NCBI RefSeq assembly: GCF_009765975.1
Contig: NZ_LMUJ01000032.1
Span: forward strand, 182,424-246,423
Length of the DNA: 64,000 nucleotides
Direction: 5' to 3'
From: Acidisphaera sp. S103
GTDB taxonomy: Bacteria > Pseudomonadota > Alphaproteobacteria > Acetobacterales > Acetobacteraceae
A program made the position numbers and the translations under genes. Numbering within the stretch: the first letter of the stretch is position 1; every line of letters starts with the position of its first letter. The notes under the pieces were generated by a model. It did not search any database. It saw nothing but the letters and a program-made list of their open reading frames with translations, and had not been told where the DNA came from. Shown piece after piece: positions 18,292-26,519 of this stretch.

Positions 18292-18879
18292 ATGGCCAGG
18301 GTCTACCTCGCCGGCCCCGATGTGTTTCTGCCCGATGCCGTCGCGTGGATGGGGCGGAAGAAGGCGATCTGCGCCGGCTTTCGCCTGACCGGCGTCTCGC
18401 CGCTCGACGACTTGCCGAATGAGCCGCCCGCGTGGGCCGGACTGCCCGAGTGGCGCCGGATTGCGCGCCGAAACGAGGCGCATATCCGCGGCTGTGCGGC
18501 GGTCATCGCCAACCTGACGCCGTTTCGCGGACCCAGTGCCGATGTCGGCACGGTTTTCGAGATCGGCTTTGCACGCGGTCTCGGGCTGCCGGTGTTCGGT
18601 TATGCGACGGTGGCGACGGCGTTTCTCGATCGCACTTTGTCGTCGATCGGCGGTGGACGGCAGGCGGCGGACGGGTCTTGGTGGGATCCCGACGGGCTGC
18701 TGGTGGAGCAGTTCGGGCTGTTCGACAATCTGATGATCGAGGGTGGTATCACCGAGTCCGGCGGTACCGTGATTTGCGACGATCAGGATCGCTGGCACGA
18801 CCTGTCGGTGTTCGAACGCTGTGTCCAGACGGCCGCGGATGCGTTGGGCGCTGCCGCCTCGCCGGAGGTGCCGTCATGA
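18292..18879 (+). CDS. nucleoside 2-deoxyribosyltransferase family protein
   Basis: This 195-residue protein starts MARVYLAGPDVFLPDA, the substrate loop of the family, and has the acidic motif FRGPSADVGTVFEIGFA, where Asp84 and Glu90 correspond to the binding and catalytic residues. Such enzymes move deoxyribose between bases or hydrolyse nucleotides. The start is 10 bases after the pgk stop, so it may ride on the pgk transcript. Its stop overlaps the next start by four bases. The exact substrate cannot be told. Confidence 0.82.
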   Translation: MARVYLAGPDVFLPDAVAWMGRKKAICAGFRLTGVSPLDDLPNEPPAWAGLPEWRRIARRNEAHIRGCAAVIANLTPFRGPSADVGTVFEIGFARGLGLPVFGYATVATAFLDRTLSSIGGGRQAADGSWWDPDGLLVEQFGLFDNLMIEGGITESGGTVICDDQDRWHDLSVFERCVQTAADALGAAASPEVPS

Positions 18880-19331
18880 CGCCGACATTGGTCCATACAG
18901 CCGATCTTCATGTGCTGATCGCGTCGCCGATCGTTGTTGGGGAAACCCCTGAGGGATTGCGGCGCGTCATCCCGATTGTCGGCGGGACGATCAAGGGGCC
19001 GCGGCTGAACGGTGAGGTGCTGTCGGCGGGCGCCGACTTCCAGGTGATCCGTCCGGACGGCTACACGACGCTGGAAGCTCGTTATATCGTCCGTCTCGAC
19101 GATGGTGCGTTGATTTATGTCGTCAATACGGGAGTCCGTTTTGGGCCACCGGAGGTGATGGCCCGCATCGCCAACGGCGAGATCGTCGATCCGAACGACG
19201 TTTATTTTCGCACGACCCCGCGGTTCGAGACGGCCGCGCCGGACTATCAGTGGTTGACCCGCCCGTTGTTCCTCGCGTCCGGCGCCCGCTATCCGGATCA
19301 TGTCGAGATCAATGTTTTCGAGGTTGGCTAA
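18876..19331 (+). CDS. DUF3237 domain protein, 151 aa
   Basis: This 151-residue protein fits DUF3237: VIPIVGGTIKGPRLNGEVLS, then DFQVIRPDGYTTLEARYIVR, then YFRTTPRFETAAPDYQWL. The family folds as a beta-barrel and its function is unknown. The start overlaps the deoxyribosyltransferase stop (ATGA), so they are translationally coupled. Its own stop overlaps the stop of the convergent M20 peptidase by four bases. Confidence 0.82.
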   Translation: MTPTLVHTADLHVLIASPIVVGETPEGLRRVIPIVGGTIKGPRLNGEVLSAGADFQVIRPDGYTTLEARYIVRLDDGALIYVVNTGVRFGPPEVMARIANGEIVDPNDVYFRTTPRFETAAPDYQWLTRPLFLASGARYPDHVEINVFEVG

Positions 19332-20458
19332 GCGAGGGTCTCCAGCAGTCCCGCCATCAGCGCCGCCCGTTGTGCCAGGTGGCCCCACAGGATGTGTTCG
19401 TGGCTCGCATGTGCTCCGGCGCCGGGACAGCCCAACCCGTCCAGTGTCGGAACGCCTAGCGCGGCCGCGAAGTTGCCGTCCGATCCGCCGCCGCGATGCT
19501 GCTTTGGCAGCGCTAGCCCGACCTGTTGGGCGATTCCCTGTGCGTGCGTGTACAGCGCCGAGATCGCCGGCGATTCGGTGTAGGGCGGGCGGTTCATTCC
19601 ACCCTCGACGATCACCCGGCATCCGGAGGTCTTTGCGGTCAGGCCGAGCAGCTTTTCTTCCATCAGGACGCCGTCGGCGGCCGAGTTCACGCGCAGGTCG
19701 ATCTCGCATCCGGCGTCGGGCGCGATCACGTTCGGGCGTGATCCACCCCAGATCGGTGCGGCGTTCAGTGTGATGCCGCGCTCGACATCCACCATGCGGT
19801 GCAATCCGATGATCTGGTGCGACAACTCCACGATCGCCGAGGCGCCGTCGTCGAACGCGCTGCCGGCATGGGCGCCGCGCCCTTCCACCCGCATCGTGAA
19901 CCGCCCGACACCCTTGCGGGCGGTCACACAGGCGCCGCCGCCACCGGCTGGTTCCGGGATCAGCACGGTCGCCGCCTGGGCCGCTTCCTGCTCGATCAGC
20001 CAGCGGCTGGTGGGGCTGCCGACTTCCTCATCCGGGGTCAGCAGCAGCACGATCGGCCGCGGCGTCGCGATGTTCTGCCGCAGGATCGAGCGCAGGACAT
20101 GGAACGCCAGGAAACTGCCGGCCTTCATGTCGTAGATGCCGGGGCCGTGCGCCCGGGAGCCCTCCACCACGTAGGGCATCGAGTTGAGCGTGCCGTGCGA
20201 CCAGACCGTGTCCAGGTGTCCGGCGACCAGGATCGGCTTTTCAGTTGAGGTGCCGGGTGTACGGGCGATCAGGTTGTCGCCATACCCGTTCCGCCCGGGG
20301 ATGCGCGTGATGGCCGCTCCGGCTCGGGACAGTTCGCCCTCGGCCACGTCCATCAGCCGGTTGACCGCCGAACCGTCGGTCGTCGGGGTTTCTATTTTCA
20401 CCCATGCCGATAGTTCGGTCAGCAGGTCTTCGGGTGTTCCAACCTCAGTCGCCGGCAT
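19328..20458 (-). CDS. M20 family metallopeptidase (glutamate carboxypeptidase-like)
   Basis: This 376-residue enzyme has the M20 two-zinc site: His81 and Asp83 in AGHLDTVW, Asp110 in GPGIYDMKAG, and the Glu144-Glu145 pair in LTPDEEVGSP. A dimerisation insert follows (about 180-290). The closest subgroup is CPG2-like carboxypeptidases that remove C-terminal glutamate or hydrolyse dipeptides. No signal peptide is visible, so it should be cytoplasmic. It converges on DUF3237. The substrate is unknown. Confidence 0.85.
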   Translation of the reverse strand: MPATEVGTPEDLLTELSAWVKIETPTTDGSAVNRLMDVAEGELSRAGAAITRIPGRNGYGDNLIARTPGTSTEKPILVAGHLDTVWSHGTLNSMPYVVEGSRAHGPGIYDMKAGSFLAFHVLRSILRQNIATPRPIVLLLTPDEEVGSPTSRWLIEQEAAQAATVLIPEPAGGGGACVTARKGVGRFTMRVEGRGAHAGSAFDDGASAIVELSHQIIGLHRMVDVERGITLNAAPIWGGSRPNVIAPDAGCEIDLRVNSAADGVLMEEKLLGLTAKTSGCRVIVEGGMNRPPYTESPAISALYTHAQGIAQQVGLALPKQHRGGGSDGNFAAALGVPTLDGLGCPGAGAHASHEHILWGHLAQRAALMAGLLETLA

Positions 20459-20579
20459 TGTGTTCCTTTCGTGTGCGGTTCGAGGCTGCGTCCGTGCGTC
20501 GCTTATCGCATTCTGCCGTGCTGTGACGCTACCACCGGTAACTTTTTACCTCACACGCTCAGTTGCCCGCTGCCTGTAT

Positions 20580-20879
20580 CTATGCGGCTTCGCGTTTCTT
20601 TTTCCGCCGCATCTCCAAAAGCATCGTAGCACGTAGTGCTCGGTTCATGCGGGTGAGATGCCCGGGACCTTGCGCTTCGAACCACGCCAACACATCGGCA
20701 TCGATTCTCAGGGTTTTTTGCACCTTCTTGGGTTTGTAGAACCGTCCCCGCTGCGCCTCGGACCAATCCTTGACTTCCGGCATTTCGCTGGTGTCGATCG
20801 CGTCCTCCGGCATGGCTTCCAAAGCCGCCAGTTCCGCCGCGAGATTCGGTGGCAGCGGGTCAGAATTGCCCTTTCTCAT
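20580..20879 (-). CDS. brnA: BrnA-type antitoxin
   Basis: This 99-residue protein has the BrnA features: an acidic start, SEMPEVKDWSEAQRGRFY, then KKVQKTLRIDADVLAWFEAQ, a ribbon-helix-helix-like segment that binds DNA and the toxin, and a basic tail. It would neutralise BrnT and repress the operon. The ATG at 20879 has AAAGGAAAG upstream. It overlaps the brnT end by 20 bases, the usual brnT-brnA order. Confidence 0.85.
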   Translation of the reverse strand: MRKGNSDPLPPNLAAELAALEAMPEDAIDTSEMPEVKDWSEAQRGRFYKPKKVQKTLRIDADVLAWFEAQGPGHLTRMNRALRATMLLEMRRKKKREAA

Positions 20880-21159
20880 ACTCTTTCCTTTCGTGCGACG
20901 TGGCGCGCCGAGCCGAGATGATCCGGCCTTCTTCCTCTCCGTCCGGCTGGATCGCAGGATCGGTATGCACAACGAAAAGAGTGACATGACTGCCGGCACT
21001 TGGCTGGCCGACGGATTGCCATCGCTCCTCCCGTGGATAGGGATCCAGCTTGGTTGCGATCATGGGGTCTCCAAATATCCGCTCAGCGAGCTGGAAGCTG
21101 ACTTTGTGGCTCAATAAATTCGTTCGGGCCTTTTCTGGGTCCCATGTCCATCGCGCCAC
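20860..21159 (-). CDS. brnT: BrnT-type ribonuclease toxin
   Basis: The protein matches BrnT, a RelE-fold ribonuclease: WTWDPEKARTNLLSHKVSF at the start, LFVVHTDPA in the middle and RIISARRATSHERKEYE at the end. I chose the GTG at 21159 (99 residues) because a longer frame opens with TTG at 21195, which lies upstream of the likely transcription start. brnT precedes and overlaps brnA on the minus strand. It looks intact. Confidence 0.85.
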   Translation of the reverse strand: MARWTWDPEKARTNLLSHKVSFQLAERIFGDPMIATKLDPYPREERWQSVGQPSAGSHVTLFVVHTDPAIQPDGEEEGRIISARRATSHERKEYEKGQF

Positions 21160-21195
21160 GCTCTTTATCCGCCGCTCCAGCCCTGTAGTGCCCAA

Positions 21196-21224
21196 AACGT
21201 AGCTACAGATTAAGTGGAGGGCAA
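21196..21224 (-). promoter_or_regulatory. brnTA promoter with overlapping palindrome
   Basis: On the minus strand TTGCCC (21219-21224) and TACGTT (21196-21201) are 17 bases apart. The perfect palindrome GTAGCTAC (21199-21206) overlaps the -10 region, a sensible operator for BrnA. Transcription would begin near 21189, about 30 bases before the brnT GTG. Confidence 0.4.
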
Positions 21225-21349
21225 TATGTGTTTCTCAGGAGCCACGGCTGTCCAGACACCTGCCCTTGCGGCCTTCGGAAACCACCGATTTGAACCTGTC
21301 ACCTAAAAGCGGCACCTTACAGCGGACACAGCCTGTCGAGGAGAACGCA

Positions 21350-21394
21350 GTGACCATCAACGAATCCCATTCCTCGGTTTTCAAGCGCCTCTGA
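21350..21394 (+). CDS. 14-codon reading frame coupled to ribF
   Basis: A GTG start with GAGGAG six bases upstream opens the peptide MTINESHSSVFKRL, whose TGA stop shares a base with the ribF ATG (TGATG). This is the signature of translational coupling or a leader peptide. It could also be the last codons of a decayed upstream gene, since the frame stays open further upstream. Nothing in the peptide suggests an amino-acid attenuator. Confidence 0.4.
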   Translation: MTINESHSSVFKRL

Positions 21395-22314
21395 TGCGTA
21401 TTTTCACCAATTGGCGGGATCTGCCGCAAGATGCCCGCGGCGCCACCGTTGCGCTGGGCAATTTCGATGGCGTCCATCTTGGCCACGCCAGCGTCATCCG
21501 AGCCGCCCATGCCGCGAGGCCGGACGCTCCGTTGACGGTGTTGACCTTTGAGCCGCACCCGCGGGAGGTCTTTCGGCCGGATGACCCGCCGTTCCGTCTG
21601 ACGCTGTCCGCCGAACGCGCCGATGCCCTGGCCGCCCTGGGTGTCGACCTCCTGTATGAACTGCCGTTCAACCACGAATTCAGCCTGATGACCGCCGAGG
21701 ACTTTGTCGGCGAGGTGCTGCACAAGGGCTTCGGTGTTCGCCACCTGGTATCCGGCCAGGACTTCGCCTTCGGCCACCGCCGCGGCGGCAATACCAGTTT
21801 CCTGGCCGATCGGGCGGAGGCGCTTGGCATGGGCGTGACGTTGGTGCCGCCGGTGACCGACTCGCAGGGACCGCTGTCGTCCACGCGCATCCGCAGAGCA
21901 CTGCAGGACGGGTATCCTGAGCGGGCGACCGCCGAACTCGGGCGCCCATGGGCGATCCGCGGCATCGTCAGCCATGGCGACAAGCGCGGGCGGACCATTG
22001 GCTTCCCCACCGCCAATGTTCCTCTTGGGCGCCATCTGGAGCCGGCGCGGGGGGTCTACGCGGTCACCATCCGCCTGGCGGACGGGTCGATCCATAAAGG
22101 CGTGTCGAACATCGGCCGCCGCCCCACGGTGAACGCCGGCACCGAAAGCCGCCTGGAGGTCAATTTGTTCGACTTCAATCAGGACATCTACGGCACCGAT
22201 ATCACCGTGGCGTTGCACACCTACATCCGGCCGGAGATTAAATTTTCCGGTCTGGACGCGCTGAAAGCCCAGATTGCCGCCGACGCAGCCGAGGCTCGGC
22301 GGCTCCTCGGGTGA
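21394..22314 (+). CDS. ribF: bifunctional riboflavin kinase / FAD synthetase
   Basis: This 306-residue enzyme makes FMN from riboflavin and then FAD. The N-terminal adenylyltransferase half has LGNFDGVHLGHASVI and LTFEPHPREVF, and the SSTRIRRAL loop. The C-terminal kinase half has KRGRTIGFPTANVPL. Length fits the family. The ATG overlaps the stop of a 14-codon frame upstream, and its stop overlaps the next gene in the same TGATG manner, so three frames are coupled. I see no FMN riboswitch. Confidence 0.95.
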   Translation: MRIFTNWRDLPQDARGATVALGNFDGVHLGHASVIRAAHAARPDAPLTVLTFEPHPREVFRPDDPPFRLTLSAERADALAALGVDLLYELPFNHEFSLMTAEDFVGEVLHKGFGVRHLVSGQDFAFGHRRGGNTSFLADRAEALGMGVTLVPPVTDSQGPLSSTRIRRALQDGYPERATAELGRPWAIRGIVSHGDKRGRTIGFPTANVPLGRHLEPARGVYAVTIRLADGSIHKGVSNIGRRPTVNAGTESRLEVNLFDFNQDIYGTDITVALHTYIRPEIKFSGLDALKAQIAADAAEARRLLG

Positions 22315-23450
22315 TGGATCCTGCCGGGTCCGCCCTTGCGTCCGCCACCCCCGCTGAGCCAATTTGCGGCAACGCCATGCTGATAAGGTCCGTCCCGATT
22401 CCCACCAACGAACAACCGAAACCGCCCCGTAAAACTGCTCGTAAACCCAAGCCGGCTGCCGGGGCGGTCTTCGAACCCCTGAAGACCGAGCGTTTGACAC
22501 TGCGGCCGCTGCGGCCCGGCGATGCCGAGGCGCTGCACCGTCTGGTCAACGACTGGGAAGTGACTCGCACGCTGGCGGAAATTCCGTATCCCTATCCGCG
22601 GGCCCTGGCCGACGAGTGGATCGCCTCGACGCAGGCGGAGCTTGCCGAGGGGGCAGCGTATCATCTGGCCATCACGGGCAAGGAAGGCCGGAAGGAGACA
22701 ATCGTCGGCGTTGTCGGCCTGCGTCTCGATGCCGCCCGCCGTACCGGCCGGTTGGGTTATTGGGTCGGCCGGTCGTATTGGAAGCATGGGGTGGCGACCG
22801 AGGCGGCGCGGCGGATGACAAGCTGGGCGTTCGCCAACCTGCCGCTGGACCTGATTGCCGCTGAGGTCACCGAAGGGAACGACGGGTCCTGCAAAGTGCT
22901 GCGTCGTGTGGGGTTTCGGGAGGTGGGGACCGGCGTTCGGTCGTCCCTGACCAACCGTGATGAACACACGGTTATCGTGTTCGAGGCGACGCGCGACGAT
23001 ATTTTTGGCCGTCCCGAAGCACCGGCAGCCGATACGGATAGTCCCGATGCCAAGCCGTTGCTGCTGGTTGCCGCTTGCGCGCTGGTCGATGTCGACGGCC
23101 GTGTGCTGCTGGCTCGCAGGCCAGAGGGCAAGAAGATGGCGGGGCTGTGGGAATTTCCCGGGGGGAAGCTGAACCCCGGCGAAACGCCGGAGGTCGCGCT
23201 GATCCGCGAACTGAAGGAAGAGCTCGGGATCGACGTGACTGCAGCGTGTTTGGCACCGTTCGCGTTTGCTTCGCACGCCTATGAGGGGTTTCATCTGCTG
23301 ATGCCGCTGTTCCTGTGCCGCCGCTGGAAAGGTATCCCGACGGGGCGGGAGAACCAGACGCTGGCCTGGGTGCGGGCGTCGAAGCTGACCGAGTATGAGA
23401 TGCCGCCCGCCGACAAGCCGTTGATCCCGCTGCTGCGCGACTTCCTCTAG
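22314..23450 (+). CDS. GNAT acetyltransferase - NUDIX (MutT-like) fusion
   Basis: This 378-residue protein joins two enzymes. Residues about 53-230 form a GNAT N-acetyltransferase of the RimJ/RimL kind (TERLTLRPLRPGDAEALHRL, then GYWVGRSYWKHGVATEAARR for acetyl-CoA). Residues about 248-378 form a NUDIX hydrolase, with the full Nudix box at 284-306 (G284, E290, R298, E299, E302, E303, G305), preceded by LLARRPEGKKMAGLWEFPGG as in MutT. The C-terminal half likely hydrolyses oxidised dNTPs. A lysine/proline-rich N-terminal 50 residues may be linker or mis-started; an ATG at 22377 is possible. It is coupled to ribF. Confidence 0.85.
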   Translation: MDPAGSALASATPAEPICGNAMLIRSVPIPTNEQPKPPRKTARKPKPAAGAVFEPLKTERLTLRPLRPGDAEALHRLVNDWEVTRTLAEIPYPYPRALADEWIASTQAELAEGAAYHLAITGKEGRKETIVGVVGLRLDAARRTGRLGYWVGRSYWKHGVATEAARRMTSWAFANLPLDLIAAEVTEGNDGSCKVLRRVGFREVGTGVRSSLTNRDEHTVIVFEATRDDIFGRPEAPAADTDSPDAKPLLLVAACALVDVDGRVLLARRPEGKKMAGLWEFPGGKLNPGETPEVALIRELKEELGIDVTAACLAPFAFASHAYEGFHLLMPLFLCRRWKGIPTGRENQTLAWVRASKLTEYEMPPADKPLIPLLRDFL

Positions 23451-23461
23451 GGAACGATCCG

Positions 23462-24226
23462 ATGTCCAAGACAAATCCCACCGCCTGCCTGCTGGTGATC
23501 GGCAACGAGGTGTTGTCCGGCCGCACCCGCGATGCGAACATACAGTACCTGGCGACGGGTTTGGGGAACCGGGGCATCCCGCTGCGTGAGGTGCGGGTGA
23601 TCCCCGACGTGCCCGAAACGATTATCGCGACGGTGAACGAAGTTCGGGCGAAGTTCGACTATGTGTTCACCACGGGCGGGATTGGCCCGACTCACGACGA
23701 CATCACCAGCGAGTGCATCGCCGCCGCGTTCGGTGTGCCGTGGGAGCATCATCCGGTGGCGTGGCCCCGCATGGAAGCCAGCTACAAGCCCGGCGAATTC
23801 AATGCGGCGAGGCAACGGATGGCGACGATGCCGCGAGGTGCGGTGTTGATCGAGAATTCCATCAGCGTGGCGCCGGGTTTCCAGATGGAGAACGTCTACG
23901 TCATGGCGGGCGTGCCGCGGGTCATGCAGTCGATGTTCGAGTGGCTGGCGCCTCGGCTGGAAGGTGGCGCCAAGATCGAGATGCGGGCTGTCCATGTCGT
24001 CGGGCTGCCGGAAGGCATCATCGCCGAGGGGCTGGAGGCGGTGCAGAAACGCTATCCCGACCTGGATCTGGGCAGTTACCCGTTCTACCGAGCGAGTGGC
24101 AACGGGGTGGCTTTGGTGGCGAAAGGGCCGGATGGCGAGGCGGCGGAACGCGCGATCGCTGAGGTGACGGAACTGATCATTGGTTTCGGCAAAGTGCCGA
24201 TTCCGGGGGAGCCGCCGGAGGTTTGA
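23462..24226 (+). CDS. CinA/MoaB-like molybdopterin-binding domain protein
   Basis: This 254-residue protein has the MoCF-biosynthesis fold: LLVIGNEVLSGRTRDAN at the start, VFTTGGIGPTHDDITSE at the nucleotide loop, and AGVPRVMQSMFEW. It lacks the CinA amidase domain, so it is the short stand-alone form. Such proteins may act as pyrophosphatases on ADP-ribose or FAD-type nucleotides, fitting the ribF and NUDIX neighbours, but the reaction here is not shown. It starts 11 bases after the fusion gene. Its last 50 bases overlap the convergent FUSC gene. Confidence 0.83.
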   Translation: MSKTNPTACLLVIGNEVLSGRTRDANIQYLATGLGNRGIPLREVRVIPDVPETIIATVNEVRAKFDYVFTTGGIGPTHDDITSECIAAAFGVPWEHHPVAWPRMEASYKPGEFNAARQRMATMPRGAVLIENSISVAPGFQMENVYVMAGVPRVMQSMFEWLAPRLEGGAKIEMRAVHVVGLPEGIIAEGLEAVQKRYPDLDLGSYPFYRASGNGVALVAKGPDGEAAERAIAEVTELIIGFGKVPIPGEPPEV

Positions 24227-25301
24227 TTTCCGGACTGGTCAGCATCACGACGGCCAGCAGGATCACCACGCCACCCGTGATGCCGACGAAACGCTCGATC
24301 CCCGGCCAGATGCTGGCCGGCGGTTCACTTCCCTGCACCAGCGTCGAGATCAGCACCACGGCGAACTGCGTGCCGACATAGCTGACCCCGCGTTCGCTGG
24401 CCTGCACATGCGCGGCGACCCATATCCCCGCGCTCAGTGCCAGCAACCACAACAGGAAATTGTCGATCGACAGGGTCAGGCAGGCCAAGCCCGCCACACC
24501 GCCCAACAGGCAACCCAGGATACGATGTATCGCACGTTCAGTGATCTTCGCCTGGTCTATCGCCGCATCGTTGGTCAGTGCCGGAACCGCCATCGCGGCC
24601 GCGACCGTGATCGCCGACTGTCCCATGTTCGGCAGTTCCAGCCAGCGCCATACCAGCGGAATCAACATCACGCCGACGCCGGCCTGTATGGCATGCCGCA
24701 TGGAAGGCCATTGCTCGCCTAGCAAATCCGTCCATTGGGATTCACGTATCGCCGGTGCCGCGGCGGCCGGTGCCCCCAGCAGCAGAGCCACTGTCATCGC
24801 CGCCACGGTGCCGATCGTCACTTCAGCCGAACGGTTCACCCCGACCGCCAGCGCCGAACCGGGATCGCTCAGCAGTGCCATCAGCACCATGTCGGCGGTC
24901 ACGGCCCCCAGCAACCATGCGTAACCATACCGGCCGACAAGTTGCCCCAGCACTCCGGCTGTGCTGACAGCCAGCAGCGTCAGGATCAGCGCGACGTCGT
25001 CGCCCGCGAGCAGTGGGCTGGCCAGAACCGCCAGCGTCGCGCCGCCGAATGTGCCGAGGATGCGGAGAGCGCCCCGCTGGACCGAGGCCGGCGCCGTCGC
25101 CTGCGAGCAAACGAACGCACTGATCGCCGCCCACAACGCATCATCGACGTGCACGGCCAGCGCCACGACCACGGCCAGCGCGACGGCCAGCGTCGTTACC
25201 GCGCACCGCCGTCCGCGCGGGCCGGTCAGCCGAACTTCTCCGAGGTCGCGATATGTGCCCGCGATCGCCTCCCGGACGATACGGATCGCGACGGCACTCA
25301 T
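24177..25301 (-). CDS. FUSC-family inner-membrane exporter component
   Basis: This 374-residue protein has two clusters of about five membrane helices separated by a cytoplasmic stretch, as in FUSC/AaeB-type aromatic acid exporters. Helices are seen at about 34-50, 74-100, 105-150 and again 215-345. It is shorter than AaeB, comparable to single-unit FUSC_2 proteins. Its start overlaps the stop of the HlyD partner (ATGA), forming an efflux pair. The substrate is unknown; aromatic acids or drugs are guesses from the family. Confidence 0.82.
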   Translation of the reverse strand: MSAVAIRIVREAIAGTYRDLGEVRLTGPRGRRCAVTTLAVALAVVVALAVHVDDALWAAISAFVCSQATAPASVQRGALRILGTFGGATLAVLASPLLAGDDVALILTLLAVSTAGVLGQLVGRYGYAWLLGAVTADMVLMALLSDPGSALAVGVNRSAEVTIGTVAAMTVALLLGAPAAAAPAIRESQWTDLLGEQWPSMRHAIQAGVGVMLIPLVWRWLELPNMGQSAITVAAAMAVPALTNDAAIDQAKITERAIHRILGCLLGGVAGLACLTLSIDNFLLWLLALSAGIWVAAHVQASERGVSYVGTQFAVVLISTLVQGSEPPASIWPGIERFVGITGGVVILLAVVMLTSPEIKPPAAPPESALCRNQ

Positions 25302-26317
25302 GGCAGGATCAGGACACGGGCATCCGCGCCCATGTAGAGTTTCAGGTCCGGCGGCGGATCGACCAATGTCAGCGTGACCGGAAACCGGCGCTGCAGCCGG
25401 ATCCAGTCGGTGGTCGGCGCGACATAGGGCAGCAGCACCCCCGCCGACGGATCGCGGCTGATGCCCCGCGCCACGCCGTCAACCCGAGCGCGATGCAGAT
25501 GCCACGGTTCGGAGTCGAGCCACACCCAGGCGGTGTCGCCCACAGTGAAGCCGCGAATGAAATTCTGCTTGTAGTTGGCGATTATGCGCCAGGCATGCGC
25601 GTCGACGATCCCGATCAGCGGCACGTCCTGCGTCGCGGTATCGCCCACCCGCACTGTCAGGTTGGTGATCGTCCCACTCGCCGGTGCGATCAGTTTCGTC
25701 CGCGCCAACTGCCACTGCGCCTCCACCAGGGCCGCTGTTGCCCGCACCTGGCCTGCTCGGTGCATCGACGCCATGGCCTGCGCCCGTTCGATCGCCGCCT
25801 GACTGGTTTGCACCGCCGCATTCGCCCGCAGCGCTTCGTTCTGGGCTTTCTGCAGATCGGCGCGAGACGCATCGTCGGCCGTCGCCAGCGCTGTCACTCT
25901 GGCTTGCGTCTCACGGGCGAAAGTCGCCGCTGATGTCGCTGCTGTCAGGGCCGCTTGAGTGGATGCGATCGTATCTTCATCCGCGGACACCTGCGCATTG
26001 GCTTCCGCTACCTCGGCCTGATGCTGGTCCGCGGCCAACTGGAACGGGACCGGATCGATGCTGGCCAGTAGGTCTCCCGCTGCCACGGTCTGGTTGTCCA
26101 CCACGCTGACGCCGACGATCCGCCCGGTGACCTGGGGTGCCACGGCTATAAGATCGGACCGCACATAAGCATCCGATGTATAGGCGACGAACGACGTCAC
26201 GATCTCGTACAGCACGAACAGCACGACGATCGCTGTTCCGGCGATCCAGATGCGCCGTCGCCGGGTCATGTCCTGGTATCGCGCTTCATGGAACATGGGC
26301 GTTCGTTGGACGGGCAT
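25298..26317 (-). CDS. HlyD/EmrA-type membrane fusion protein
   Basis: This 339-residue periplasmic adaptor has one N-terminal helix (about 22-45), a beta-barrel and lipoyl segment (DAYVRSDLIAVAPQVTGRIV), an alanine-rich coiled hairpin (about 90-195), then APASGTITNLTVRVGD and a final beta domain. It would couple the FUSC protein to an outer-membrane channel, as AaeA does for AaeB. No outer-membrane partner is nearby. The start is uncertain: two in-frame ATGs lie within 17 codons and none has a strong ribosome binding site. Confidence 0.85.
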   Translation of the reverse strand: MPVQRTPMFHEARYQDMTRRRRIWIAGTAIVVLFVLYEIVTSFVAYTSDAYVRSDLIAVAPQVTGRIVGVSVVDNQTVAAGDLLASIDPVPFQLAADQHQAEVAEANAQVSADEDTIASTQAALTAATSAATFARETQARVTALATADDASRADLQKAQNEALRANAAVQTSQAAIERAQAMASMHRAGQVRATAALVEAQWQLARTKLIAPASGTITNLTVRVGDTATQDVPLIGIVDAHAWRIIANYKQNFIRGFTVGDTAWVWLDSEPWHLHRARVDGVARGISRDPSAGVLLPYVAPTTDWIRLQRRFPVTLTLVDPPPDLKLYMGADARVLILP

Positions 26318-26519
26318 GATTTACGCGACGGATCGTGGCCGCCTGCGTGACGTGGGCTTCTCCGCGATCGGATATCAGCCGGCGGTGCGAAATCGATCCC
26401 ACGGACCGTCATCCGGCTCCCCCTCTGTGTTTGTTCGTCCACGATGATTTACTGCCGCGGCGGTGTTTGTCGAGCCGTCCCCATTCGCCTGATGGCTGCA
26501 TTCCCTGTATGCTGACCTC

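Noticed and set aside
21235..22500. 421-residue minus-strand frame over ribF
   Set aside because: Antisense shadow of ribF; no domain. The GGTTCAAATC within it looked like a tRNA T-arm but the stem does not pair.
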